From Hyphomicrobium_A sp039933175 (GTDB lineage Bacteria; Pseudomonadota; Alphaproteobacteria; Rhizobiales; Hyphomicrobiaceae), in assembly GCA_039933175.1 (NCBI GenBank), contig JBDTOR010000078.1, positions 1 through 10,812 of the forward strand: a stretch of DNA of 10,812 nt, written 5' to 3'. Both the position numbers and the translations under genes were made by a program. Positions within the stretch are counted from its first letter, which is position 1. Every line of letters begins with the position of its first letter. Below the pieces are notes generated by a model. That model saw only the letters and a list, made by a program, of their open reading frames with translations. It made no database searches and had not been told where the DNA came from. This document shows, one piece after another, positions 1 through 6,271 of this stretch.

Positions 1-266
1 TCGTAGACCTTGATGGCAAAGCCGCGGGTGCGCAGGCCGTCGGCGGCGCATTGCAACGCCTTGGCAGCGGGCAGCGTGAGGAAGCAGCGCGGGGCGTTGT
101 AGCCGGGGATGGGCCGCCCGATAAAGTTACGCGCCGTGGCATAGCGCATCTCAACGACGAGATCCGGGATCAGCGTCTTGACCTCGACGAAGCCGCGCGT
201 CGGGTCCTTGGCGTGCGCCGGAGCGATCGCCATCAGCACAGCAGCGGCAATCGACGCGCATCGCAT
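1..266 (-). CDS. Exported D-alanyl-D-alanine dipeptidase, VanX/peptidase M15D family (partial)
   Basis: Only the first 88 codons lie in the window; the gene continues past the left edge. The ATG at 266 opens a typical signal peptide (charged start MRCAS, hydrophobic core, cleavage after AHA near residue 19). The mature part begins KDPTRGFVEVKTLIPDL and continues with RYATARNFIGRPIPGY and a Cys-Phe-Leu segment, the pattern of the N-terminal half of VanX-like zinc dipeptidases. These periplasmic enzymes cleave D-Ala-D-Ala, either for cell-wall recycling or, in some bacteria, in glycopeptide resistance. The zinc ligands and catalytic Glu should lie in the missing part, just after IKVYD, so activity cannot be judged. 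The start is 11 nt after the stop of the PEBP gene, which suggests co-transcription. The ribosome-binding site is weak. A chromosomal, exported form in a Gram-negative fits recycling better than resistance (inference). Confidence 0.82.
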   Translation of the reverse strand, partial: MRCASIAAAVLMAIAPAHAKDPTRGFVEVKTLIPDLVVEMRYATARNFIGRPIPGYNAPRCFLTLPAAKALQCAADGLRTRGFAIKVY

Positions 267-277
267 TTTGATTTGGC

Positions 278-748
278 CTAGCCGGCCTTCTGATAGGTGC
301 CGACGATCTGCGCCTCTGCTAGCACGTGGCCCTGCATGGCTGCCAGCACGTCCGCCTTGGTCGCCGCCGACAGCCCTTCGAGCCGGGCGTCGAGCGCGTA
401 CAGCTTGAAGAAATAGCGATGGCGGCCGATAGGCGGACATGGGCCGCCGTAGCCCGGTCGCTTCCAATCGTTGATCCCGCTCTTGGTGCCGTGGGGCAGC
501 GCCACCATGCCCTCGATGATCTCGCTCGTCTCGGGCGGCAGATCGAACAGCACCCAATGCACGTACGTCATCTTCGGCGCGGCAGGATCGGGCGCGTCGG
601 GATCGTCGACGATGAGGGCGAGGCTTTGAGTGCCGGCCGGCACGCCGGAGAAAGCCAGCGGCGGCGACAGGTCATCGCCCTCGCACGTATACTTCTTGGG
701 AATCGCGCTCCCGTCGGAGAAAGCAGGCGACGATATCCTGAGAGCCAT
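278..748 (-). CDS. YbhB/YbcL family Raf kinase inhibitor-like (PEBP) protein
   Basis: This 156-residue protein belongs to the bacterial phosphatidylethanolamine-binding-protein family (YbhB/YbcL), small cytosolic beta-sandwich proteins with an anion-binding pocket and no firmly known role. Visible family marks are DDPDAP (residues 48-53), HWVLFDLP (64-71), GYGGPCPP (99-106) and GRHRYFFKLYALD (108-120), which together build the ligand pocket. Length matches the family. The frame extends upstream to a GTG at 757, immediately after the ybaB stop codon. I chose the ATG at 748 because AGGTGG, which overlaps the ybaB TAG, sits at a good Shine-Dalgarno distance from it. The overlap suggests translational coupling to ybaB. 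No signal peptide is visible. Its place in a dnaX-ybaB operon is unusual and its link to replication is unknown. Confidence 0.9.
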   Translation of the reverse strand: MALRISSPAFSDGSAIPKKYTCEGDDLSPPLAFSGVPAGTQSLALIVDDPDAPDPAAPKMTYVHWVLFDLPPETSEIIEGMVALPHGTKSGINDWKRPGYGGPCPPIGRHRYFFKLYALDARLEGLSAATKADVLAAMQGHVLAEAQIVGTYQKAG

Positions 749-757
749 GTCGCCCAC

Positions 758-1078
758 CTAGAACAGCTTCAACCCGGGCGGCAGCGGCAGGCCACCGGTC
801 ACTTCCTGCATCTTGGCCTGCAATTTCGCATCGAGCTTCGATTTTGCGTCAGCCATGGCGGCGACGATCAGATCCTCGATGATCTCGGCCTCCCCCGGCT
901 TTACGAGGCTCGGATCGATGCGAACCTTCTTCATGTCGCCCTTGCCGGTGAGCGTCACCATGACGAGGCCGCCGCCGGACTGCCCGTCGATTTCCAAGGC
1001 GGCAAGCTCTTCCTGCATTTGCTGCACGCGGGCCTGCATCTCGCCCACCTGCTTCATCATGCCCATCATGTTCTTCAT
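758..1078 (-). CDS. ybaB: Nucleoid-associated protein, YbaB/EbfC family
   Basis: The 106-residue product matches the YbaB/EbfC family in length and layout. It has a Met- and Gln-rich N-terminal helix (MKNMMGMMKQVGEMQARVQQ), then an EIDGQSGGG turn, a central beta strand LVMVTLTGKGDMKKVRIDPS, and a C-terminal helix ending in VTGGLPLPPGLKLF. These proteins form tweezer-like homodimers that bind DNA and help organise the nucleoid. The ATG at 1078 has GGAG about 11 nt upstream. The gene follows dnaX by 40 nt on the same strand, an arrangement very widely conserved in bacteria, so it is almost surely co-transcribed with it. The usual third member of this cluster, recR, is absent; a PEBP gene follows instead. 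Identification is firm from sequence and context. Confidence 0.96.
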   Translation of the reverse strand: MKNMMGMMKQVGEMQARVQQMQEELAALEIDGQSGGGLVMVTLTGKGDMKKVRIDPSLVKPGEAEIIEDLIVAAMADAKSKLDAKLQAKMQEVTGGLPLPPGLKLF

Positions 1079-1118
1079 GCGGTGACGTCTCCAGTTGTCG
1101 TGTCGGCCGGCGCCAATT

Positions 1119-2981
1119 TCAGCCGGTGCCGGTTTCGTCGCGCGGCACGCCGATCAGCTCGCGTATCTCGGCGATTTTGGCGTCGGGGAATTGCTCCAGA
1201 ACCGCCTTGACGGCCGGATGCGCCTTGAGCACCTCGAGCTCGACGGCCTCGCGCTCGCGCCGCACCTCGCCGCGCGGACGGTCCCCGGCCGCCTTCGATA
1301 GCACGACGACCCACTTGCGCTGCGTCCAGGCGTTGAGCTTCTCGCGCAGCTCATTGGCGAGTTGTGCCGGCGCCCCGGCAAGCAGGAACAGATCGATTGA
1401 GCCGGCGGTGTAGTCGAACTTCACGAGACTGACGCGGTCCTCGAGCTGCAGCTTCAGCATCATGTCGCGCCGCTCGCCGGCCAGCGCGATGACCTCATCG
1501 AAGGAACGTGGATCGGCGAGCATCCCGAGTGCCGGCGCATCATCGTCGGAGGCGAGTTCACCAAGCGATGCGGCATAGTCCGCGTCAAAACCCGGATCCT
1601 CATCATCGACCGGCGGCGTATCGTCCGCGGCGGATGTTGTGGCAACCGGCGCCGGCGCGGCGCGGGTCGGCTGTGCTGGGGATGCATTTTCTGGCTGCGC
1701 TGGCGCGGCTTTATTGAGCGGCGCGTCGCGTGTCGTTCCGCCGTCGGCCGGAGTCGGCTTGCCGCTGCGCGCCAGCGCGCCTTCTCCGCCAAGCAGGCGG
1801 ATGACCTCGTCGGGGGCCGGAAGATCTGCGGTGTAGGCGAGGCGTATGACCACCATCTCGGCGGCGGCGCGCGGGTTCGCGGCCTTTACCGCTTCTTCGC
1901 CGCCCTTCAGCAGCATTTGCCAGGCGCGCGACAGCAGCGGCGTCGACAGCTTGCCGGCGATCGTTGCCACGCGGCGCCGTTCCTCGGCGCTGAGGTCCTC
2001 GCTGCCAACGTCGCCGCCGACGGCCTTGACACGCGCGGCGGCGTGAACCGCTTCGGCGAGGTCGCCCAGCAGCTGGATGGGTTCGGCGCCGTCGCGATGC
2101 AGATCGTCCATGGAGCGCAGCGCGGCCTTGGCGTCGCCGCGGAACACGTGCTCGATGAGATCGAAAATGCGCCCGCGGTCGGCGAGGCCGAGCATCGAGC
2201 GCACCGTCTCGGCGCGCACCGCGCCCTCGCCCATGGCGATCGCCTGATCGAGCAGCGACAGACCATCGCGCACCGAGCCCTCGGCGGAGCGAGCGATCAA
2301 CGCCAGCGCATCGTCGTCGGCGGTCGCTCCCTCGCTGGCGACGATCTTGGCGAAATGCGCCGACAGCTCCGGCACGTCGACGCGGCGCAAATCGAAGCGC
2401 TGCGTGCGCGACAGCACCGTCACCGGCACCTTGCGGATCTCGGTCGTCGCGAAGATGAACTTGACATGCTCGGGGGGCTCTTCGAGCGTCTTCAGCAGCG
2501 CGTTGAAGGCGCCCTTCGACAGCATGTGGACTTCGTCGATGATGAAGACCTTGGTCCGCGCGATGATCGGCTTGTAGCGCGCGCTCTCGATCAGCTCGCG
2601 AATATTATCGACGCCAGTGTTGGAGGCGGCGTCCATCTCGATGACATCGGGATGCCGGCTCTCCATGATTTCAGTGCAGTGCGTGCCAAGCACGGGCATG
2701 TCGATGGTCGGCGCCTTGACGTCGTCGGTCTCGTAGTTGAGCGCGCGGGCGATGATGCGCGCCGTCGTCGTTTTGCCGACGCCGCGCACGCCGGTGAGCA
2801 TGTAGGCCTGCGCGATGCGCCCCGACGCGAACGCGTTGCGCAGCGTCTTGACCATGGCCTCCTGGCCGATCAGGTCATCGAAGCTTTGCGGCCGGTACTT
2901 GCGCGCCAGCACGACATACGGCTTTTGCGCGCTGCCTTCGGCGCCCGCCGGTTTGTCGCTGTCGGATTTCTTTTTCGCCAT
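1119..2981 (-). CDS. dnaX: DNA polymerase III subunit gamma/tau (clamp loader ATPase)
   Basis: The 620-residue protein is the ATPase of the clamp-loader complex that places the beta sliding clamp on DNA and, as tau, ties the core polymerases to the replisome. Counting from the ATG at 2981, it shows Walker A GVRGVGKTT (residues 64-72), Walker B VFIIDEVHML (145-154), EEPPEH of the AAA+ core, and the SRTQRF segment with the arginine finger (about 191-196). A Pro/Ala/Asp-rich linker covers about 400-480, followed by a tau-type C-terminal domain. Of the four zinc-knuckle cysteines known from E. coli DnaX, only one Cys remains (about 102, in VLGTHCTEIMESRH). A GTG at 2999 would add six residues; I prefer the ATG because AGGT at 2991-2994 is well spaced for it. 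No slippery A-tract is seen in the linker, so a short gamma form by frameshifting is not indicated. Confidence 0.97.
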   Translation of the reverse strand: MAKKKSDSDKPAGAEGSAQKPYVVLARKYRPQSFDDLIGQEAMVKTLRNAFASGRIAQAYMLTGVRGVGKTTTARIIARALNYETDDVKAPTIDMPVLGTHCTEIMESRHPDVIEMDAASNTGVDNIRELIESARYKPIIARTKVFIIDEVHMLSKGAFNALLKTLEEPPEHVKFIFATTEIRKVPVTVLSRTQRFDLRRVDVPELSAHFAKIVASEGATADDDALALIARSAEGSVRDGLSLLDQAIAMGEGAVRAETVRSMLGLADRGRIFDLIEHVFRGDAKAALRSMDDLHRDGAEPIQLLGDLAEAVHAAARVKAVGGDVGSEDLSAEERRRVATIAGKLSTPLLSRAWQMLLKGGEEAVKAANPRAAAEMVVIRLAYTADLPAPDEVIRLLGGEGALARSGKPTPADGGTTRDAPLNKAAPAQPENASPAQPTRAAPAPVATTSAADDTPPVDDEDPGFDADYAASLGELASDDDAPALGMLADPRSFDEVIALAGERRDMMLKLQLEDRVSLVKFDYTAGSIDLFLLAGAPAQLANELREKLNAWTQRKWVVVLSKAAGDRPRGEVRREREAVELEVLKAHPAVKAVLEQFPDAKIAEIRELIGVPRDETGTG

Positions 2982-3001
2982 GTCTTGGTGACCTGTCACT
3001 A

Positions 3002-3081
3002 CGGCCCAAAGGGCCGGGGAGCAAGGCGACCCGGGCGAGCCCCGCCCCCGCGGAGCGCGCCGGGTCGCGGAAGCGATCCGG
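3002..3081 (-). other. SRP RNA-dnaX spacer with two GC-rich stem-loops
   Basis: The spacer between the SRP RNA 3' end and dnaX holds two inverted repeats. One, at 3060-3081, has nine positions per arm with a single mismatch on the minus strand and a UUCC loop. The other, at 3002-3016, is a perfect 6-bp stem (CGGCCC/GGGCCG) with a 3-nt loop, ending about 20 nt before the dnaX start. Neither is followed by a run of U on the minus strand, so they do not look like standard intrinsic terminators. They could mark RNA processing or partial termination after the SRP RNA. No separate dnaX promoter is apparent here. Confidence 0.4.
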
Positions 3082-3103
3082 TCAGCGCGCGCGAGCGCAA
3101 AAT

Positions 3104-3198
3104 AGGAGGCTGACGAACGACCCGCGTCCTGATCGTTAGGGCTGCTTCCTTCCGGACCTGACCCGGTTGGCGAGGGATGCGTCCATCGCCAACCTCCC
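3104..3198 (-). ncRNA. ffs: Signal recognition particle RNA, bacterial small (4.5S) type
   Basis: The RNA scaffolds the signal recognition particle: it binds Ffh and directs ribosomes making membrane proteins to FtsY. The minus strand carries the highly conserved helix-8 core GGTCAGGTCCGGAAGGAAGC, centred near 3152, with the GGAA tetraloop and the asymmetric-loop sequence that Ffh binds. The ends were set by pairing. The 5' arm GGGAGGUUGGCGA (from 3198) pairs over at least 12 contiguous positions with UCGUCAGCCUCC at the 3' end (to about 3104), allowing G-U pairs. This gives about 95 nt, the usual size of the class without an Alu domain. The 5' end independently falls 7 nt downstream of a good -10 box. 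The location just upstream of dnaX is, as I recall, common in alphaproteobacteria. End positions may be off by a few bases. Confidence 0.95.
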
Positions 3199-3204
3199 GG
3201 GCCG

Positions 3205-3233
3205 ATTATGGGGGGTGAGCCCGTGCGTTACAA
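3205..3233 (-). promoter_or_regulatory. Sigma-70-type promoter of the SRP RNA gene
   Basis: On the minus strand, TTGTAA (3233-3228) and CATAAT (3210-3205) are separated by 17 bp. The -10 differs from TATAAT at one position and the -35 matches TTGACA at four. The predicted start, G at 3198, is exactly the first base of the terminal SRP RNA helix. That agreement between two independent criteria is the main support. Confidence 0.75.
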
Positions 3234-3340
3234 CCCTCCCGGGCCCGGCCGCGAACACCTTACCATCGGCCGTCATTTTTCCGCTGTACGCATGGGTCAC
3301 AAAGCATCCTGGCGGCCGGATGCGCGCCGACATTGCATAT

Positions 3341-3370
3341 TTGACAGAGCGTGCAGGCGGCCCATAGGCT
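3341..3370 (+). promoter_or_regulatory. Candidate promoter of the alpha/beta hydrolase gene
   Basis: A perfect TTGACA at 3341-3346 lies upstream of the hydrolase start. The best -10 partners are weak: TAGGCT at 3365-3370 (18-bp spacer) or CATAGG at 3363-3368 (16-bp spacer), each matching three positions. Transcription would begin near 3376, leaving a short leader that contains the ribosome-binding site GGGGGAA before the ATG at 3403. Confidence 0.45.
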
Positions 3371-3402
3371 TACCGCGCTTTCTTTCGGGGGAACGATTGC
3401 AC

Positions 3403-5514
3403 ATGAGGCATATTGCGGCGCTGTTCTGTCTCGTCTGCGCGTCTTTTTGCCTGGCGTCCTTAGCGCATGCGGCATGCCCGGCCGGCGACGACCTCGACAT
3501 CCAGCTGCGTGACAAAGAGGTGCAGCGCCAGCTCATTCTCTCCGGCGTCCTCGCCGCCGAGATCGGCCGCGCCAACGAGCGCATGCTACGCGCCGCCGTA
3601 ATTGACTTCCGTGCCGCCAACAATCTTCCCGGCACCGACCAGGCCATCCTCACCGAAGCCGAGTGCGACGCGCTCAAGCACAACAACGACGCCGTCTATG
3701 CGTTCATCGGCTTCAAGCAGGTGATCAACCCGGTCAACCAGCTGAAGATGACCTTCCCGGCCGGGCTGCTGCCGCCGGAGGCCAAGCCGTCGACCGAAAG
3801 CTGGCAGGAGTACGAGAATCCGGCTGTGAGCCGCGTCGGCATCGACGTGTTCCGCGTGTCGGGGCGCGAGTCCTCCACCAACTCGTTTTCGCGCGGCTAC
3901 CAGTCCTACAACGCGTTGCAGCTGACCTACATCCACAACTCCGGCTCTGAGCTTATCGCCGAAGGAGCCGGCAGCCGCTGGGGCTCGCGCTACTATTTCC
4001 ACAACATGACGTTCGAGTATCAGGGTGGTCAGCGCGGCATCTACATCCGCTTCGACATGAAGCCGCCTGAAAACTTCGTGCCCCCGTCCGAGATCCTGCC
4101 GGCGGCGCGGCTGGAGAAGATCCAGAAACAGATCGCCAAGCTCTATTCGGCCGGCGTTGCCGGGGCTCCGGCGCCGACCGAGTCGGAAGTCGCCTGGTCG
4201 CTGATCGCCCGCGCGGTATTCAACATCGTCGCATCGGACTTCTACGATCAGAACGGCTGGCGCGAGCTGACCACGAAGAATTGCGTGTTCGGCTCCGGCA
4301 AGCGCGCGCGTCGCGGCGGCGTGCGCATCGTCTTCGCGACGACACGGACGATCGCCAACAAAGACGGCGACATGACCACCATGTTCGGCAACACGGCGAG
4401 CGACAAGATCACCTTCGGCTGCGTGCTGGTCAATCCGCGCATTGGCGCGCGCGAAAGCAGCTACCGCGGCGCCTGGCAGGGCGGCGCACGCGCCGCAAAC
4501 GCGCGCATCAAGCTGCTCAGCGATCCGATCGATCGCAACACCGAGAGCTACGTCCGCCTCGTCGATTCGTCGGCCGCCGAAGATGCGACCCACGCGCTGC
4601 TAGTCATCCACGGCTACAACAACTCGTTTGTCGAGGCGACACAGGCCGTGGCGCGCATCGCCGGCGGCGCCGACTACAAGGGCCGCGTCTACATGTTCTC
4701 ATGGCCGAGCGTCAGCAAGTCGCTGCGCTACCTGCAGGACGTCGACAACGCCGAGGAAGCTGAAGGGTCGCTGCAGGCGTTCCTCGCCGCCATGTTGCGC
4801 GACAACAACATCCGCACGCTCGACATCGTCGCCCACAGCATGGGCTCGCAACAGCTGATGCGCGTCATGGGCTCGATCCGCACCATCCTCGACGGCAGGC
4901 GCCACGAGGAAGGCTCGTTGCGGCTGGGCCAGGTGGTCTTCGCCGCACCGGACGTTTCGGCCGCGGTGTTCAACGTGAAGATCCTGCAGTGGGCCAAGCT
5001 CGCGCAGCGCGTGACGATCTACACGTCAGGCGGCGATTGGGTGCTGTGGCTGTCGTCGTTCCTGCGCGGTCTCAACGACCGGGCCGGCGGGCACACGCCG
5101 TGGGGCGAGCCGCTGTACGTCAGCGCTTCCAACGTCTACGTCGTCGACAAGACGCCGCCCGAGTACGACTACTGGAAGTTCTTCAAGTACACCCACGCCG
5201 ACTACGTCGACGACAACGTCATCCTCAACGACATCCAGACGGTGATCACCGGCAAGCCGGCCGGTGATCCGACCAAGCGCGATCCCGAGGGCAAGGTGTT
5301 CAAGGTGATGTCCTACAGGGGCATCCCCGGGAAGACGTACTGGGAGACGCTGCCCGAGGGCCCGATGGCGGAAGCCAAAGAGGCGGTCAAAGACGGCCTC
5401 AAGCGCACCAGGCGGGAGCCTCCCGCCGCGGCACCGGCGACGCCTGCGCCGGCTGCGCAACCGACGGCGCAGCAGCCGTCATCCCCGCCCGCGGCGACCG
5501 GGACGACGCCCTAG
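3403..5514 (+). CDS. Exported alpha/beta hydrolase, DUF900/COG4782 esterase-like, with N-terminal extension
   Basis: The 703-residue protein begins with a clear signal peptide (MRHIAALFCLVCASFCLASL, cleavage after AHA near residue 23), so it should act in the periplasm. Residues about 38-91 resemble a peptidoglycan-binding_1 repeat (KEVQRQLILSG, then AVIDFRAANNL, then LTEAECDAL). Residues about 110-250 are rich in aromatic and beta-prone segments and I cannot assign them. The C-terminal half is an alpha/beta hydrolase of the DUF900 type: oxyanion-side motif HGYN (403-406), nucleophile elbow AHSMG with Ser479, and likely Asp545 (SGGDWVLWLSS) and His598 (YTHADY) completing the triad. A Pro/Ala tail ends the protein. 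The frame stays open upstream to 3208, but that stretch overlaps the SRP RNA promoter; the ATG at 3403 has GGGGGAA and starts the signal peptide. DUF900 proteins are usually much shorter. The substrate is unknown. Confidence 0.88.
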   Translation: MRHIAALFCLVCASFCLASLAHAACPAGDDLDIQLRDKEVQRQLILSGVLAAEIGRANERMLRAAVIDFRAANNLPGTDQAILTEAECDALKHNNDAVYAFIGFKQVINPVNQLKMTFPAGLLPPEAKPSTESWQEYENPAVSRVGIDVFRVSGRESSTNSFSRGYQSYNALQLTYIHNSGSELIAEGAGSRWGSRYYFHNMTFEYQGGQRGIYIRFDMKPPENFVPPSEILPAARLEKIQKQIAKLYSAGVAGAPAPTESEVAWSLIARAVFNIVASDFYDQNGWRELTTKNCVFGSGKRARRGGVRIVFATTRTIANKDGDMTTMFGNTASDKITFGCVLVNPRIGARESSYRGAWQGGARAANARIKLLSDPIDRNTESYVRLVDSSAAEDATHALLVIHGYNNSFVEATQAVARIAGGADYKGRVYMFSWPSVSKSLRYLQDVDNAEEAEGSLQAFLAAMLRDNNIRTLDIVAHSMGSQQLMRVMGSIRTILDGRRHEEGSLRLGQVVFAAPDVSAAVFNVKILQWAKLAQRVTIYTSGGDWVLWLSSFLRGLNDRAGGHTPWGEPLYVSASNVYVVDKTPPEYDYWKFFKYTHADYVDDNVILNDIQTVITGKPAGDPTKRDPEGKVFKVMSYRGIPGKTYWETLPEGPMAEAKEAVKDGLKRTRREPPAAAPATPAPAAQPTAQQPSSPPAATGTTP

Positions 5515-6260
5515 ACGCAGCGGCCGCCGTCGACCTCGAGGGCGACGCCCGTGATGAAAGCCGAAGCCGGGTCGGCCAGGAATATCGCGGCGTTGGCGAT
5601 GTCGTGCGGGCGCGACAGCCGGCCGAGCGGAATGCCTGCAAGAAACTTGGCGCGGTTCTCCGGCGTGTCCGGGCTGCCCATGAACCGTTCAAGCATGCCT
5701 GTTTCGCCCATCACCGGATTGATGGCGTTGACGCGGATGTTCTTGGGCGCCAGTTCTACCGCCATCGATTTGGTCAGCGTGATCACAGCGCCCTTCGACC
5801 CGTTGTACCAAGTCAATCCGGGGCGCGGGCGGACGCCGGCGGTCGAGGCGATGTTGATGATGATGCCGCCGCCGCGCCGCTCCATCTTCGGCACCGCTGC
5901 GATGGTCGACAGATAGATCGATTTGACGTTGACGGCGTAGATGCGGTCGAACTCGGCCTCGCCGACCTCGAGCAGCGGCTGGTTGCGGTGCGTGACGCCA
6001 GCGTTGTTGACGACAATATCGACGCCGCCGAACGCCTCGGTCGCCGCCCGCACCATGGCGTCAACGTCGACCTTCTGCGAGACGTCGCCCTGCACGGGGT
6101 GGATCTTGTCGCCGTAGCCGGCGGCCAGCTCGCGCACGCCCTGGCCGTTGATGTCAGCGGCGACGACCTGTGCGCCTTCGAGCAGAAAACGCTCGGCAAT
6201 TGCGCGGCCGAACCCGGAGGCGGCGCCGGTGACGATCGCAACCTTTCCAACGAGCTTCAT
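5511..6260 (-). CDS. SDR family NAD(P)-dependent oxidoreductase
   Basis: This 249-residue protein is a classical short-chain dehydrogenase/reductase. It has the nucleotide-binding motif TGAASGFG (11-18), Asp36 at the end of the second strand (which normally favours NAD(H) over NADP(H)), NNAG (85-88), and the full catalytic tetrad Asn111, Ser139, Tyr152, Lys156 in YNGSK. The C-terminus ends in VDGGRCV, as usual for the family. The substrate cannot be read from the sequence; FabG-like, glucose-dehydrogenase-like and other alcohol dehydrogenase roles are all possible. The ATG at 6260 is preceded by TTGAGGT at good spacing, and the gene lies 11 nt after pheA, so the two are likely co-transcribed without an obvious metabolic link. 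The stop codon shares the palindrome CTAG with the stop of the convergent hydrolase gene, a 4-bp overlap. Confidence 0.93.
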   Translation of the reverse strand: MKLVGKVAIVTGAASGFGRAIAERFLLEGAQVVAADINGQGVRELAAGYGDKIHPVQGDVSQKVDVDAMVRAATEAFGGVDIVVNNAGVTHRNQPLLEVGEAEFDRIYAVNVKSIYLSTIAAVPKMERRGGGIIINIASTAGVRPRPGLTWYNGSKGAVITLTKSMAVELAPKNIRVNAINPVMGETGMLERFMGSPDTPENRAKFLAGIPLGRLSRPHDIANAAIFLADPASAFITGVALEVDGGRCV

Positions 6261-6271
6261 GTGGACCTCAA

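Noticed and set aside
1550..1760. Possible programmed frameshift producing a short gamma form of DnaX
   Set aside because: No A-rich slippery heptamer is present on the coding strand in the linker region.
2988..2999. Inverted repeat GTGACCTGTCAC just before the dnaX start, possibly an operator
   Set aside because: Only 5 bp per arm with a 2-bp centre, and it overlaps the ribosome-binding site; too short to separate from chance.
1917..3113. Long plus-strand open frame of 398 codons opposite dnaX
   Set aside because: It is antisense to a clearly identified dnaX, rich in Arg, His and Ala as expected for a GC-rich shadow frame, and shows no domain.
3208..3402. In-frame upstream extension of the hydrolase by 65 codons
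   Set aside because: It would start inside the SRP RNA promoter and place a signal peptide internally. The ATG at 3403 has both a signal peptide and a ribosome-binding site.
3586..4593. Minus-strand open frame of 335 codons inside the hydrolase gene
   Set aside because: Shadow of the hydrolase reading frame in GC-rich DNA, with no recognisable motif, signal peptide or ribosome-binding site.
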